Positions 37,044-46,414 of a DNA stretch of 64,000 bases are shown in pieces. The DNA comes from Brockia lithotrophica (GTDB lineage Bacteria > Bacillota > Bacilli > Thermicanales > DSM-22653). How positions within the stretch are numbered: position 1 is the first letter of the stretch; every line of letters begins with the position of its first letter. The position numbers and the translations under genes were made by a program. Under the pieces are notes generated by a model, which saw nothing but the letters and a program-made list of their open reading frames with translations, ran no database searches and was not told where the DNA came from. Where the stretch lies: assembly GCF_003633725.1 (NCBI RefSeq), contig NZ_RBIJ01000004.1, forward strand, positions 124,001 to 188,000, given 5' to 3'.

Positions 37044-37712
37044 GTGTCGGCTTCTGCTCTCTCGCTCTTGGCCACGCTTGTAGCCTTGGCATTTGCTTTT
37101 GACGTGACGCGCCGGGCCTGGGCGAAACGACGCCCGAGCGACGCCCTCTTCGCCGTTTCTCTGTACATGTTTTCCCTCGCCGCCTTCGGGGAGTTCGTTG
37201 GCGGATCGTTCGGCTGGAGCGTCGGCCTCTACAAGCTCTACTACTTTACTGCCGTCGCCCTCGTCGCCTACATGGCCGCGGGTACTCTCTACGCCCGCGA
37301 CTCCGGGTGGGCGGCGCACGCCTTCCTTGCCTTCACCCTCCTCGCGAGCGTTGCCTTTTTGATCGCCCTCTTGCGCGCTCCGGTCGATCCCGCCCTCGTC
37401 GGTACGAAAGGCGCCGTAGGCGGCAGCTACATGCCGCGGGAGGTGCGAATGTTTAGTCCTGTTCTCTCCGGAATAGGTGCGCTGGTGCTCCTCGTCTCCG
37501 CCCTCGCGAACTTTTTGCGCACGCGCCGCCGGGGGTTTCTCGCGATCTTTTCGGCGGCTCTCGTTCTCAGCGCAGCGGGCGCCCTCGCCAAATACGTGGA
37601 CTTGCCCTTGGTGCTCCCCGCTTCTCAGCTCGTGGGTATCGCCCTCTACTATTGGGGCGTTGTAAGTCTTTCCGTCCCCGGGAGGGATCGCCCAGAAAAG
37701 GAGCGCGCGTGA
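37044..37712 (+). CDS. Unrecognised seven-helix-like membrane protein
   Basis: I do not recognise this family. The GTG at 37044 (or ATG 37023) gives about 222 residues; AAGGGGGAGAAAG supports the GTG. About six or seven hydrophobic segments are visible (ALSLLATLVALAFAF; LFAVSLYMFSLAAFGEFV; YYFTAVALVAYMAAGTLYA; HAFLAFTLLASVAFLIALL; VLSGIGALVLLVSALANFL; LAIFSAALVLSAAGALA; LVGIALYYWGVVSLSV), with a soluble loop containing KGAVGGSYMPREVRMFSP. The C-terminus is short and charged. It starts just past the tRNA-Gln promoter on the other strand and is high in GC like the chromosome, unlike the cas genes that follow. Confidence 0.75.
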   Translation: MSASALSLLATLVALAFAFDVTRRAWAKRRPSDALFAVSLYMFSLAAFGEFVGGSFGWSVGLYKLYYFTAVALVAYMAAGTLYARDSGWAAHAFLAFTLLASVAFLIALLRAPVDPALVGTKGAVGGSYMPREVRMFSPVLSGIGALVLLVSALANFLRTRRRGFLAIFSAALVLSAAGALAKYVDLPLVLPASQLVGIALYYWGVVSLSVPGRDRPEKERA

Positions 37713-37786
37713 CGAGAGGGTTCATCGGGTTTCCGGGAAAAATTTGCTCCCGACTCCGGGCATGTCTTTAGTTGACAGGGAAGATG

Positions 37787-37870
37787 TGGTACAAGAGGCG
37801 TAGGGGGACGGGGAAGTCGATTCCCCACCTCCCTCCGGGGCTCTTCTCGGGCGCAGAGCCCTCTCTTTTT
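37787..37870 (+). promoter_or_regulatory. cas3 leader: extended -10 promoter followed by hairpins and terminator-like stem
   Basis: TGGTACAAG (37787-37795) is an extended -10; a TTGACA lies at 37772-37777 but too close to serve as its -35. Then a hairpin GGGGAA-GTCGA-TTCCCC (about 37810-37826) and a 7-bp stem GGGCTCT/AGAGCCC (37838-37861) followed by TCTCTTTTT. The second stem may end transcription of the upstream gene or attenuate cas3. An AT-rich segment (37876-37891) just beyond it could hold a further start site. Confidence 0.45.
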
Positions 37871-37911
37871 CGACTTTATTGAATATAAATCGAGGGAGGT
37901 ACCCTTTTTCT

Positions 37912-40605
37912 ATGTCGTTAACCGCGAACGATGATGTATATATGAAATGTTTTTTCTGGGGGAAGCTCAAGCGCGATCCCAACGATCCTCGTGATGTCCG
38001 CTGTTTGCCTCTAGCCGCACACAGCCTTGACGTAGCCTGTGTGCTGAGAAATCTGGTAGAGCTACCCGGGTTTCGCCGCGCACTGGAAAGGGCGGCCGGT
38101 AGGCGGCTCGACGCCGTCGACTTTGATCGGTTGGCGGTTTTGGCGATGCTTCACGACATGGGGAAAGCAAATCTCGATTTTCAAAGGCAAATTTATCCAA
38201 ACTTTAAAAATAAAGTCGGACACATTCGGGCTATGGCCGCGATCCTCGATCCAGAACTTGGACAAGGCTCACTGTTTGATCAATGGCTTGAAACTTTGCC
38301 GCCTGAATTGGAATATTGGTTTTCTGATGAAGATACGGCATTCGGGTACTTTTCTGCGGTATTGTCCCATCACGGTCGTCCGGTGCAGTTCAAAGGGCGG
38401 GACGAAGACCGTCGTTTCTCCCTCCCCGGTTGGCAGAAAAGCGTTGAGGGAAATCCTTTCGATGCACTGCGGGAGATTGTCGATTGGTCCCGCAAGACGT
38501 TTCCCAACGCGTTCCAAGATGGCCCTGAACTTCCGGCCTCCCCGGAGTTTGTCCACCGGTTTGCCGGCCTCCTCATGTTGGCCGATTGGTTGGGTTCTCA
38601 TGAACACTGGTTTCCGATTCAATCGGTAACTTGGGAAGAAAGGCGAGAACATAATCAGAGAAAAATTCCGGAAATGCTCAAGGCCGTGGGTCTCGACGTT
38701 CGTCCCCTTCGTCCGCATCTCACCGGGATTCGGAGTTTTGAGGAGCGCTTTGGGTTTTCTCCTAACTCCATGCAAGAACGCATCGAGTATCTTGATCCGG
38801 ATGACGACAGGACAAGACTTCTTATCCTCGAATCCGAAACGGGATCTGGTAAGACCGAAGCGGCGTTGAACTGGTTTTTCAAACTATTTGCCGCAGGCAA
38901 GGTGGACGGGCTGTACTTCGCCCTTCCAACCCGTGTCGCCGCGCGAGAACTTTATACCCGTGTACACCGGACGATTCAGCGGTGGTTTCCGGATCCCAAG
39001 GTTCGACCCGTAACCGTCCTTGCCGTACCAGGATATGCTCAGGTCGACGGCCTTCCGGTTGAAAAAATTCTTCCCGCCGAAGATGAGGGGAACCGTTGGC
39101 AGGAAGATGAACAGATCCGCCTGTACGACCGCCTATGGGCGGCCGAACGGCCAAAGCGTTTTTTGGCGGCAACGGTTGCGGTAGGAACCGTAGACCAGGC
39201 ACTTCTCTCGGTGGTCAAAGCGGCTCATGCGCATCTTCGTTCGGCGAGCTTGGACCGGAGCCTTTTGGTCGTCGACGAGGTTCACGCTTCGGATGCATAC
39301 ATGACCCATTTGCTCGAGGCGCTCGTACGCCATCACTACCGGATCGGCGGCTATGCGCTCCTCATGTCAGCGACTTTGGGTTCTGCGGCACGACAACGTT
39401 ACCTTGCGGCGATCGGAGGAAAAAAGGAAAACATCGAGTGGTCAGCTGCGGTGAACACGCCTTTCCCTCGGATCACGTTTGCCGACGGTACGGGAACGGA
39501 CGTACCGCCGAGGGGAGGAAAACGAGTTCGCCTTACCCTCCTTCCGTTGGCCGAAAAACTCGAGGGTATCGCCCACGAGGTCATCCAGCACTTGCGTTCC
39601 GGTGCGCGGGTTCTCGTTGTTTTGAACACCGTAAATCGAGCCGTTTCCTTACAAAAGGCGATTGAAACGCGGATCGAAACCCAACACGACTTGGACGAGC
39701 GTTGGCTCTTTCGTTGTCCCGGCTATAAGGGCCAAGAGGTAGTGACGCTTCATCACGGGCGTTTTGCCCCCGAGGATCGCGTGGTCCTCGATGCTTGCGT
39801 TTCGAAGCGGCTTGGCCGAGGAAGTGGGAAAGGGCCGATCCTCCTCATCGGTACGCAGACTCTGGAACAAAGCCTTGACCTCGACGCTGACGTGCTCATC
39901 ACCGACCTTGCTCCGGCAGACGTTCTCCTGCAACGTATTGGCCGACTCCATCGCCACAAGCGGGACGATCGGCCGCCTGCATACCGAGAACCGGCACCTT
40001 GCTTTGTTCTTGTTCCCGAGGATGAGCTTCTAAAGTCCTTAAACGAAAAAGGCGAAGTTCGAGATACGTACAAACGCATGGGATACGGGAGCGTCTACGA
40101 GGATCTACGAATGCTCGAGCTCACCCGACGGGCAATTGCCGAGCGTCCGGACATCGTGATCCCCCGAGACAATCGCCTCCTTGTGGAATCCGCAACCCAT
40201 CCGGAGCGTTTGGAGTGCCTCACAGCGGAAAATGTCGCGTGGCGGCTGCACATGGAAAACCGAGAAGGGGCCAAGATTGCCAAAGAAGTTACCGCCAGTT
40301 ACCAGGTGGTAAGGTACGACGAACCCTTCGGAGAAGTGGAGTTCGACGTCGACGGTGTAAAGGTCACGACCCGTCTAGGCGCCGATACATACCAAGTGCC
40401 GCTCGATAAACCGGTGGTTTCTCCTTTCGGTCAAATCCTTCGCGAGGTCCTCATCCCGTCCCATTGGTCTCCCAAAGACCGTCCAGAGATAGCGACCGTC
40501 GAGGATGTCCGGGAGGGAGATGAGGTTGTCCTCCGGTACGGGAGCCATCGGTACCGGTACAGCCGTTTCGGCTTGGAGTTAATATCCGACGAGAGAGGAG
40601 GTTGA
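37912..40605 (+). CDS. cas3: CRISPR-associated helicase-nuclease Cas3 (type I-E)
   Basis: Degrades DNA marked by Cascade. The ATG at 37912 follows GAGGGAGGTACC. 897 residues. N-terminal HD nuclease: H37 (AAHSLD), H81-D82 (MLHDMGKANLDFQ), a later His pair near VLSHHGRPVQF. Helicase: Walker A ESETGSGKTEAAL, DEVH box VVDEVHASDAYM, MSATLGSAARQRYL (motif III), and motif V/VI LIGTQTLEQSLDLDADVLI ... LQRIGRLHRH. Domain fusion HD-helicase-CTD is the I-E norm. Lower GC than the chromosome genes around it. Confidence 0.97.
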   Translation: MSLTANDDVYMKCFFWGKLKRDPNDPRDVRCLPLAAHSLDVACVLRNLVELPGFRRALERAAGRRLDAVDFDRLAVLAMLHDMGKANLDFQRQIYPNFKNKVGHIRAMAAILDPELGQGSLFDQWLETLPPELEYWFSDEDTAFGYFSAVLSHHGRPVQFKGRDEDRRFSLPGWQKSVEGNPFDALREIVDWSRKTFPNAFQDGPELPASPEFVHRFAGLLMLADWLGSHEHWFPIQSVTWEERREHNQRKIPEMLKAVGLDVRPLRPHLTGIRSFEERFGFSPNSMQERIEYLDPDDDRTRLLILESETGSGKTEAALNWFFKLFAAGKVDGLYFALPTRVAARELYTRVHRTIQRWFPDPKVRPVTVLAVPGYAQVDGLPVEKILPAEDEGNRWQEDEQIRLYDRLWAAERPKRFLAATVAVGTVDQALLSVVKAAHAHLRSASLDRSLLVVDEVHASDAYMTHLLEALVRHHYRIGGYALLMSATLGSAARQRYLAAIGGKKENIEWSAAVNTPFPRITFADGTGTDVPPRGGKRVRLTLLPLAEKLEGIAHEVIQHLRSGARVLVVLNTVNRAVSLQKAIETRIETQHDLDERWLFRCPGYKGQEVVTLHHGRFAPEDRVVLDACVSKRLGRGSGKGPILLIGTQTLEQSLDLDADVLITDLAPADVLLQRIGRLHRHKRDDRPPAYREPAPCFVLVPEDELLKSLNEKGEVRDTYKRMGYGSVYEDLRMLELTRRAIAERPDIVIPRDNRLLVESATHPERLECLTAENVAWRLHMENREGAKIAKEVTASYQVVRYDEPFGEVEFDVDGVKVTTRLGADTYQVPLDKPVVSPFGQILREVLIPSHWSPKDRPEIATVEDVREGDEVVLRYGSHRYRYSRFGLELISDERGG

Positions 40606-40620
40606 CCCGAGCAAGATCAC

Positions 40621-40650
40621 TTGATTTTCCTCGCGTGTGTATGGTTCAAT
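40621..40650 (+). promoter_or_regulatory. Possible separate promoter for cse1 to cas2
   Basis: TTGATT (40621-40626), 18-base spacer, TTCAAT (40645-40650) in the 76-base AT-rich gap between cas3 and cse1. Confidence 0.3.
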
Positions 40651-40681
40651 AATACTACGGATTCTAAGCGAGGTGAAAACC

Positions 40682-42235
40682 TTGAGGTTATTTAATCTTC
40701 TTGAAGACCCGATATTTCGTGTCCAGGTGCAGCAGGGCATGGAGCGCTTGAGCCTTCCCGAGGTTTTGGAGTCTCTCGGCCGAGATGAAATCGAGCACTT
40801 TGTAGGTCTTCAAAAGCATCAGGAAGACGCGTTCCACGTCTTTCTCTCTTACCTTGGAGCGGCCGTTCTGGCCCGGAATAACGTGAACGATCCAGTTCGC
40901 TCAAAAGATTACTGGCGGGACAAGCTCCGCGGATTAGCAGGGCCTGCCGGCGATGATGCGTGGACCCTCGTCGTAGACGATCTGGACAAGCCCGCCTTTT
41001 TGCAGCCGCCAATCCCCGAGGGAGATCAAAGACGCCTTGAGGCAACTGCGTTTACGCCGGATGAATTGGATCTTTTGCCTACGTCCAAAAACCACGACCT
41101 CAAGAAAGCGCGGGCTTCCTCCGCCGAAGTCGACGTATGGGCGTACGCCCTCATCAGCTTGCAGACGATGAGCGGTTACTACGGCCGAGGGAACCGCGGG
41201 ATTTCCCGTATGAACAGCGGCTACGGGAACCGGCCAATCGCAGAGGTGGTGCGGAGTTTCCGGCCTGGGCGTAGGTGGCAGGATGCTGTGGAACGTTTGC
41301 TTTTGCATCGCCGAGAAGTGCTCGAAGGATCGTTCGGATATGACCCCCATGGGTTGGTCCTCGTGTGGACGGTTCCGTGGGACGGGAAAACAAGCCTTCT
41401 CCTACGTCAGCTCGATCCGTTCTACCTCGAGATCTGCCGGCGGATAAGGCTTCGTTCTGACGGGGTGTCCATCGTCCGGGCGGACAGCGTTCCGGCGGAC
41501 AACGACAGAATTGCCGCCAAGGAGTTCAAGGGGGTGGTCGGCGACGCCTGGTTGCCGGTGGTGACGGACGATTTGAAGGCCTATACCGTTCCGCCGGATG
41601 GGTTGAGCGTCGACACGCTACGCCGACTCATCTTTGAAGACGGCTTCAAGCTTGGGGCACTTCAGAAACCATTGGATCACTGGCAGGGAGATGTATACTT
41701 TTCCGTGTCCGTGCTCGTACGGGGAGAGGGGAAGACGAACGGCTTTTACCACCGGATCGTCCCCATTCCCGAACGCGTTCACCCCCGGCTTTGGAAGAGG
41801 CAGGAGCAGCGCACGACATATGCGCAGTTGAGCAAAAACGCCGTAGAACGGGCAGGGGAGGTACAACACCGCGTTCTAAAGCCGGCGATCTACGCCCTGC
41901 TCGGCGGTCTAGAACGCAATGGGCGGGAGAGCGTGACATTTAAGGCGTGGTGGGAGCGGGCGGCCGGGGAGTATACGGCGGCTTGGGAGAACGAGTTTTT
42001 CCCGTGGTTGTGGTCCATTCCGGAGGACGAGTCGCGCGACGAGGCGCTTCGGGAATGGACTCGCAAGCTGTACTCCATCGCCCTCGAAGTGCTGCGGGAG
42101 ACGGAACACCGACTTCCGCGCAAGGAAGGGACGAGGTACCAGACGGTTGCTGCGGCAGAGCGCATCTTTTTCGGCGCTTTCTACAATCGCTTTCCTGAAC
42201 TCTTTCCGGCGAAAAAAGAGGAGGTGCTCTCGTGA
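40682..42235 (+). CDS. casA: Cascade large subunit Cse1/CasA
   Basis: Large subunit (Cas8e) of the I-E effector; recognises the PAM and recruits Cas3. The TTG at 40682 follows GCGAGGTGAAAA. 517 residues, the usual size. It has the family start (FNLLEDPIFRVQ), the helical middle (LPTSKNHDLKKA; YALISLQTMSGYYGRGNRGISRMNSG), PWDGKTSLLLRQLDPFYLEICRRI, and a C-terminal four-helix bundle. The GRGNRGISRMNSG segment is the conserved glycine-rich loop region. Confidence 0.95.
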   Translation: MRLFNLLEDPIFRVQVQQGMERLSLPEVLESLGRDEIEHFVGLQKHQEDAFHVFLSYLGAAVLARNNVNDPVRSKDYWRDKLRGLAGPAGDDAWTLVVDDLDKPAFLQPPIPEGDQRRLEATAFTPDELDLLPTSKNHDLKKARASSAEVDVWAYALISLQTMSGYYGRGNRGISRMNSGYGNRPIAEVVRSFRPGRRWQDAVERLLLHRREVLEGSFGYDPHGLVLVWTVPWDGKTSLLLRQLDPFYLEICRRIRLRSDGVSIVRADSVPADNDRIAAKEFKGVVGDAWLPVVTDDLKAYTVPPDGLSVDTLRRLIFEDGFKLGALQKPLDHWQGDVYFSVSVLVRGEGKTNGFYHRIVPIPERVHPRLWKRQEQRTTYAQLSKNAVERAGEVQHRVLKPAIYALLGGLERNGRESVTFKAWWERAAGEYTAAWENEFFPWLWSIPEDESRDEALREWTRKLYSIALEVLRETEHRLPRKEGTRYQTVAAAERIFFGAFYNRFPELFPAKKEEVLS

Positions 42236-42747
42236 GTACCACGCTGAGGAATTACGTCGAGCGGCTAGAGCAGTACATCGGAGACGATGCATTCCCTACG
42301 GGAGAGCGTGCCGCCCTTCGGCGGATGACGCCGACGCAACCGCCGCCAACCGCTCTATATCGTCTGGCCATTCAGATCCTGCCCGAGGATTGGGACGTCG
42401 ATCTCGGGCGGCGAAAAGACTGGCAGACGTTGGTTGCGGGGATGGCGCTTATGTACCCGTACATTCACGATCCGGGGCGAAGTTTTGGCACTGCGCTAGG
42501 CGAAGCTCGCTTCTCGGATTTGCGGCTCGAACGTCTCCTCGCTTCTCGGGGTGACGGCCGAAGGTTGCTGTTTCTTCGCTCCGTTCGCTTTCTCGCTGCG
42601 AAGGGGAAGGCGTTCGACTGGACGCAAGCAGCCCGATTTCTATTTGCACGAGATAGCGAACAACTAGAAGAAGTTCACCGTCAGATTGCCAAAGATTATT
42701 ATCGAGCTGCAAGTGAATATCAAGCTAAAAGCGAAATAAATATTTAG
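42232..42747 (+). CDS. casB: Cascade small subunit Cse2/CasB
   Basis: Small subunit that stabilises the crRNA-target duplex, present twice per Cascade. GTG start overlapping casA by four bases. 171 residues, helical and basic: LRRMTPTQPPPTALYRLAIQI, FGTALGEARFSDLRLERLL and the C-terminal FLFARDSEQLEEVHRQIAKDYY are typical of the family. Confidence 0.92.
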   Translation: MSTTLRNYVERLEQYIGDDAFPTGERAALRRMTPTQPPPTALYRLAIQILPEDWDVDLGRRKDWQTLVAGMALMYPYIHDPGRSFGTALGEARFSDLRLERLLASRGDGRRLLFLRSVRFLAAKGKAFDWTQAARFLFARDSEQLEEVHRQIAKDYYRAASEYQAKSEINI

Positions 42748-42771
42748 TATAAATTAAAGGAGGAATGAATA

Positions 42772-43953
42772 ATGTTTCTTCAAGTTCACTACCTCACGAG
42801 CTATCACGCCAGCTTACTCAACCGGGATGATACGGGGTTGGCGAAGCGAATTCGGTTTGGCGGGGTAGAACGGCTTCGCGTTTCAAGTCAGGCTCAGAAA
42901 AAGCATTGGCGCGACTGGATGATGCAGGAAACCTCTTTGCCCTCGGCCATTCGGTCCCGCCACTTCTTTTCCCGCGTAGTCAAAGACGAACTCGTTCGAG
43001 AAGGTATGAACGATGCGCTTGCACACGAACTGACTCGCCACCTGGCTCAGGAAGTTTTGCGCGCATCTGGAGAAAAAGATGCTCTGGACAAAACCACATT
43101 GGCGATGAAGCAGCCTGTCTTGTTCGGACGGCCGGAGGCTGAGTACTTCAAAAAATTGATCCGTGAAGCAGCAGCCCAAGGAGATACGGAAAATGCTAAA
43201 AAATACTTGACTGACATTATTAAAGAGAGCAAAAGCAACATCCAATCCATGCTCCGCCAGGCTGGTTTAGGCAATCCGGCGGTCGGGTTTGAAGGTGCGC
43301 TCTTCGGACGTTTCGTCACATCGGATGTTCTGGCGCGCGTGGATGCTCCGGTTCATGTCGCCCACGCCTTTACTACCCACGAACTTCGGACCGAGATCGA
43401 CTTCTTTACGGTGGTGGACGACCTCGCCGCCGATGAGGAAACGGGTGCGGCCCACGCAGGGGACATGGAGCTTGGCGCTGGGATCTTTTATGGGTATGTT
43501 GCCGTAGACGTACCGCTCCTCGTGTCCAACTTGGGCGGTCGTGATCGGAAGGAATGGAAGGCGGATCCGGAAGGGCAGGCGATGGCCCGGGAACTCCTGG
43601 AACTTCTCATTCAGGCGATCGCCACGGTTTCGCCAGGAGCCAAACTTGGGGCGACTGCGCCGTATGCCCGAGCGGAGTTTGTGATGTTGGAAGCCGGAGA
43701 GGCTCTTCCTCGGAGTTTGGCAAATGCCTTTTTGGAGCCGGTGTCTTTGAACGGAGGCGGAAACGTGCTTGCGAAGTCCGTCGGGCGAGTTGCCGAGTAC
43801 CTTTCGCAGCTCGAAGGGATGTACGGCGATACGGGTGAAAAGCGGTACGTCGCTTCGCTTCACCCTTGGCCGCGGGAACGGGAGCAAAAAACCAATCTTC
43901 CCACCGCAATTCGGGGCACGCTCGACGCGATTTTCGGAGCCGTTGAAGGGTAG
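42772..43953 (+). CDS. cas7e: Cascade backbone subunit Cas7e/CasC
   Basis: RAMP-type backbone protein, six copies of which coat the crRNA. ATG behind AAAGGAGGAATGA. 393 residues. Family signature at the N-terminus (VHYLTSYHASLLNRDDTGLAKRI then GGVERLRVSSQAQKKHWRD), a central FVTSDVLARVDAPVHVAHAFTTH and the C-terminal SLNGGGNVLAKSVGRVAEYL. Confidence 0.96.
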   Translation: MFLQVHYLTSYHASLLNRDDTGLAKRIRFGGVERLRVSSQAQKKHWRDWMMQETSLPSAIRSRHFFSRVVKDELVREGMNDALAHELTRHLAQEVLRASGEKDALDKTTLAMKQPVLFGRPEAEYFKKLIREAAAQGDTENAKKYLTDIIKESKSNIQSMLRQAGLGNPAVGFEGALFGRFVTSDVLARVDAPVHVAHAFTTHELRTEIDFFTVVDDLAADEETGAAHAGDMELGAGIFYGYVAVDVPLLVSNLGGRDRKEWKADPEGQAMARELLELLIQAIATVSPGAKLGATAPYARAEFVMLEAGEALPRSLANAFLEPVSLNGGGNVLAKSVGRVAEYLSQLEGMYGDTGEKRYVASLHPWPREREQKTNLPTAIRGTLDAIFGAVEG

Positions 43954-43963
43954 GCGAGGGCGG

Positions 43964-44734
43964 ATGAAAGCCTTGGTACTTCGCCTTGACGCTCCCATGC
44001 TTTCCTTTGGTACGACTGCCATTGACCATCTAGGATTCACGGATTACTTTCCGGGGACGGCGCTTTTGACCGGATTGATTGGAAACGCGCTGGGCTGGGA
44101 GCACCGGGATTTCGATAAACTTCAACGCTTGCAAGAACGCCTCCGGTATGCAGCTCGTTGGGATATCCGGCCCGTGCGAATGGTGGACTATCAGACGGTA
44201 GATTTAGGCCAACCCAAAATGGCCGAAGCCGGCTGGACCACCCGCGGAAAGCCCGAGCATCGAACCGGAGGTTCTGCAAAAAAGGAAACCCATCAGAGAT
44301 ATCGCCACTACTGGACGGACGGCCTCATGACCGTTGTACTGACCCTACTTGATGAAGAGGAACCCGATCTCAATCAGATCGCACAGGCTCTTAGACGGCC
44401 GTCCCGCCCCCTTTTTCTTGGGCGCAAAAGTTGCCTTCCCTCTCGTCCCCTCCTGGATCCCCATACTCCGATTGTTGAGGGTGAGGACTTGCTTGAAATC
44501 CTTCGGCGAGTCCCACGTTGGGTTCGCTCCGTCGGGAAGGATTCTCGACGTCATACGGGTTCAGAAGATCTTCTGCCTGCCTGTTGGCCGGATGAGATCG
44601 GGACCCCCTCGGAAATACGCGGCGAATTGAAGCGCGTTTTCGATCTCAGGGACTGGAAGAACCAACTCCCCGCCGGGAGTCGTTGGCGAATGGAAGGTGT
44701 GATCGATGTGAAGGAATCCATCGAGGTGAACTGA
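43964..44734 (+). CDS. cas5e: Cascade subunit Cas5e/CasD
   Basis: Binds the 5' handle of the crRNA. ATG behind GGCGAGGGCGG; 256 residues. The start (MKALVLRLDAPMLSFGTTAI) and the substrate loop regions (TGLIGNALGWEHRDFDKLQRL; RRPSRPLFLGRKSCLPSRP) match Cas5e. Ten bases after cas7e, one base before cas6e. Confidence 0.95.
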   Translation: MKALVLRLDAPMLSFGTTAIDHLGFTDYFPGTALLTGLIGNALGWEHRDFDKLQRLQERLRYAARWDIRPVRMVDYQTVDLGQPKMAEAGWTTRGKPEHRTGGSAKKETHQRYRHYWTDGLMTVVLTLLDEEEPDLNQIAQALRRPSRPLFLGRKSCLPSRPLLDPHTPIVEGEDLLEILRRVPRWVRSVGKDSRRHTGSEDLLPACWPDEIGTPSEIRGELKRVFDLRDWKNQLPAGSRWRMEGVIDVKESIEVN

Positions 44735-44735
44735 G

Positions 44736-45521
44736 ATGGGCGTATATGACGTGCATCTAGTGGAGATCACGCTGGATTTTGGAGCCTTGATGCGGTTTTT
44801 AAGGGACAAGGGAATGATACCGCGATGGGACGATGAAGACCTAGGATACGGGATCCACACATGGCTCGTATCGGCATTTGGGTCCCTTTCGCCAAAACCG
44901 TGGCGCCTCTTTACGACGCGCGGGCGTCCCCCTAAGATCCTGGGGTATGCCCTGCATGACGCGAAGGATCTGCGGGAGCACCTCTTGGCCTATGCCGCCC
45001 CGGGGACAATGCGCGTGCTTCTCCAATCGGATCCGGAAACTAGCATCCTGAGCAAACCTATGCCCAGGTTTTTACCCGGGAAATCGCTTGCGTACGAAGT
45101 GCTCACGGTTCCCGTGGTCCGAAAGACGACGGTCGACGAAGACGGGGAAGAACGGGGGAAGACGGTCGAGAAAGACCTCTTCCTCCACCATGTCGAAAAA
45201 CACGGCGGAAGGGCCCAAGAGTCCAGGGCAGAGGTTTACGGGAAGTGGGTCAGGGACCTCCTCGAGAGGGAGTTTCCGGAGACGAAAAAGAGGGCTGTGG
45301 ACGTTCACGACGCTCGCTTGGAGGGGTTCCGCCTCGTTCGGCAGGTTCGGTATACTCACGGAGAAATGCGGAACCGTAGCCGAATCCTGCGCCCTCAGGC
45401 CCTGATTCGCGGTGAACTTACCGTACGCGATCCGGACACGTTTTCCCTGTTGCTCGAGAAGGGTGTCGGACGTCACAAGGCTTTTGGGTACGGAATGCTC
45501 TTGTTGAGGCCGGCGCGATGA
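44736..45521 (+). CDS. cas6e: crRNA endoribonuclease Cas6e/CasE
   Basis: Cuts pre-crRNA at the base of the repeat hairpin and stays on the 3' end. 261 residues. Tyr38 and His41 in the segment LGYGIHTWL fit the Tyr/His catalytic pair of Cas6e proteins; the C-terminal glycine loop GVGRHKAFGYGMLLLRP is typical of RAMP nucleases. The natural substrate is the repeat stem CCCCGC/GCGGGG in the array downstream. Confidence 0.95.
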   Translation: MGVYDVHLVEITLDFGALMRFLRDKGMIPRWDDEDLGYGIHTWLVSAFGSLSPKPWRLFTTRGRPPKILGYALHDAKDLREHLLAYAAPGTMRVLLQSDPETSILSKPMPRFLPGKSLAYEVLTVPVVRKTTVDEDGEERGKTVEKDLFLHHVEKHGGRAQESRAEVYGKWVRDLLEREFPETKKRAVDVHDARLEGFRLVRQVRYTHGEMRNRSRILRPQALIRGELTVRDPDTFSLLLEKGVGRHKAFGYGMLLLRPAR

Positions 45522-46414
45522 GCCAGGGGTCGTTTTTGTCGGGGCGCCTTGGTTTGGCTGGTGCGAGGATTCCCCATGCGGATCGACATGGATTGCTTTG
45601 GCTTTCGCGCGGCCAACTTTATGTTCAGGACGGGACGTTGATCTTTTCGACGGCAGGGAGCGAGGAATTCGATCCCGGGGTGTATCAGATTCCTTATCAG
45701 ATGGTGTCCATCATTCTTTTAGGTCCCGGCACCAGCATTACCCATGACGTGCTGAGAATTCTCGCGCGCCACGGAACCCTTCTTGCCGCCGTCGGGGAAG
45801 GAGGTGTGAAATTTTACACGGCCCCGCCTATGGGGCAAGGGCGCTCGGACGTAGCCCGCGCGCACGCTCGGCTTTGGGCAGATGAAAAAGAACGGAATCG
45901 AATAGCGAGGAAAATGTATTCGATTCGCTTTCAGGAGGACTTTCCGGAAAGAGATATTAGTACATTGAGAGGAATGGAGGGAGGCAGGTTACGAGAATCG
46001 TACCGGATAGTTGCTCAGAAGTACGGTATAGAATGGAAAGGGAGGAGGTACGACAGAGAAAATCCTGAAACTAATGACATACCCAATCAATCTATTAACC
46101 ATGCATCTACATTCGTAGAAGCTGCGGCAGATGTCGCCGTTGCCGCGGTTGGGGCTTTGCCGCCTCTAGGGTTCATCCACGAGGATTCCAGCAATGCCTT
46201 TACTTTGGACATTGCCGACTTATGGCGTGTAGAGGTGACCCTGCCCCTTGCGTTTTCTGTCGCCGCTCGCGCACTTAAAGACCCTGGTGTTATTTTAGAA
46301 AAAGAAATTCGTTACGAAGCAGCAAAAATTTTTAAGAAAAAGAACTTAATACCAAAAATGATCGACCAAATTAAGGGGTTACTTCATGTCGATGACAATT
46401 CTGGTGACTCGTAA
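45518..46414 (+). CDS. cas1: CRISPR integrase Cas1 (type I-E)
   Basis: Metal-dependent integrase that inserts spacers at the leader end. ATG overlapping cas6e by four bases. 298 residues; E. coli Cas1 has 305. The three metal ligands are present in the expected order: E154 (STLRGMEGGRLRE), H221 and D234 (GFIHEDSSNAFTLDIADLW), the His-Asp spacing being the same as in E. coli. The C-terminus is acidic. Confidence 0.96.
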   Translation: MSQGSFLSGRLGLAGARIPHADRHGLLWLSRGQLYVQDGTLIFSTAGSEEFDPGVYQIPYQMVSIILLGPGTSITHDVLRILARHGTLLAAVGEGGVKFYTAPPMGQGRSDVARAHARLWADEKERNRIARKMYSIRFQEDFPERDISTLRGMEGGRLRESYRIVAQKYGIEWKGRRYDRENPETNDIPNQSINHASTFVEAAADVAVAAVGALPPLGFIHEDSSNAFTLDIADLWRVEVTLPLAFSVAARALKDPGVILEKEIRYEAAKIFKKKNLIPKMIDQIKGLLHVDDNSGDS

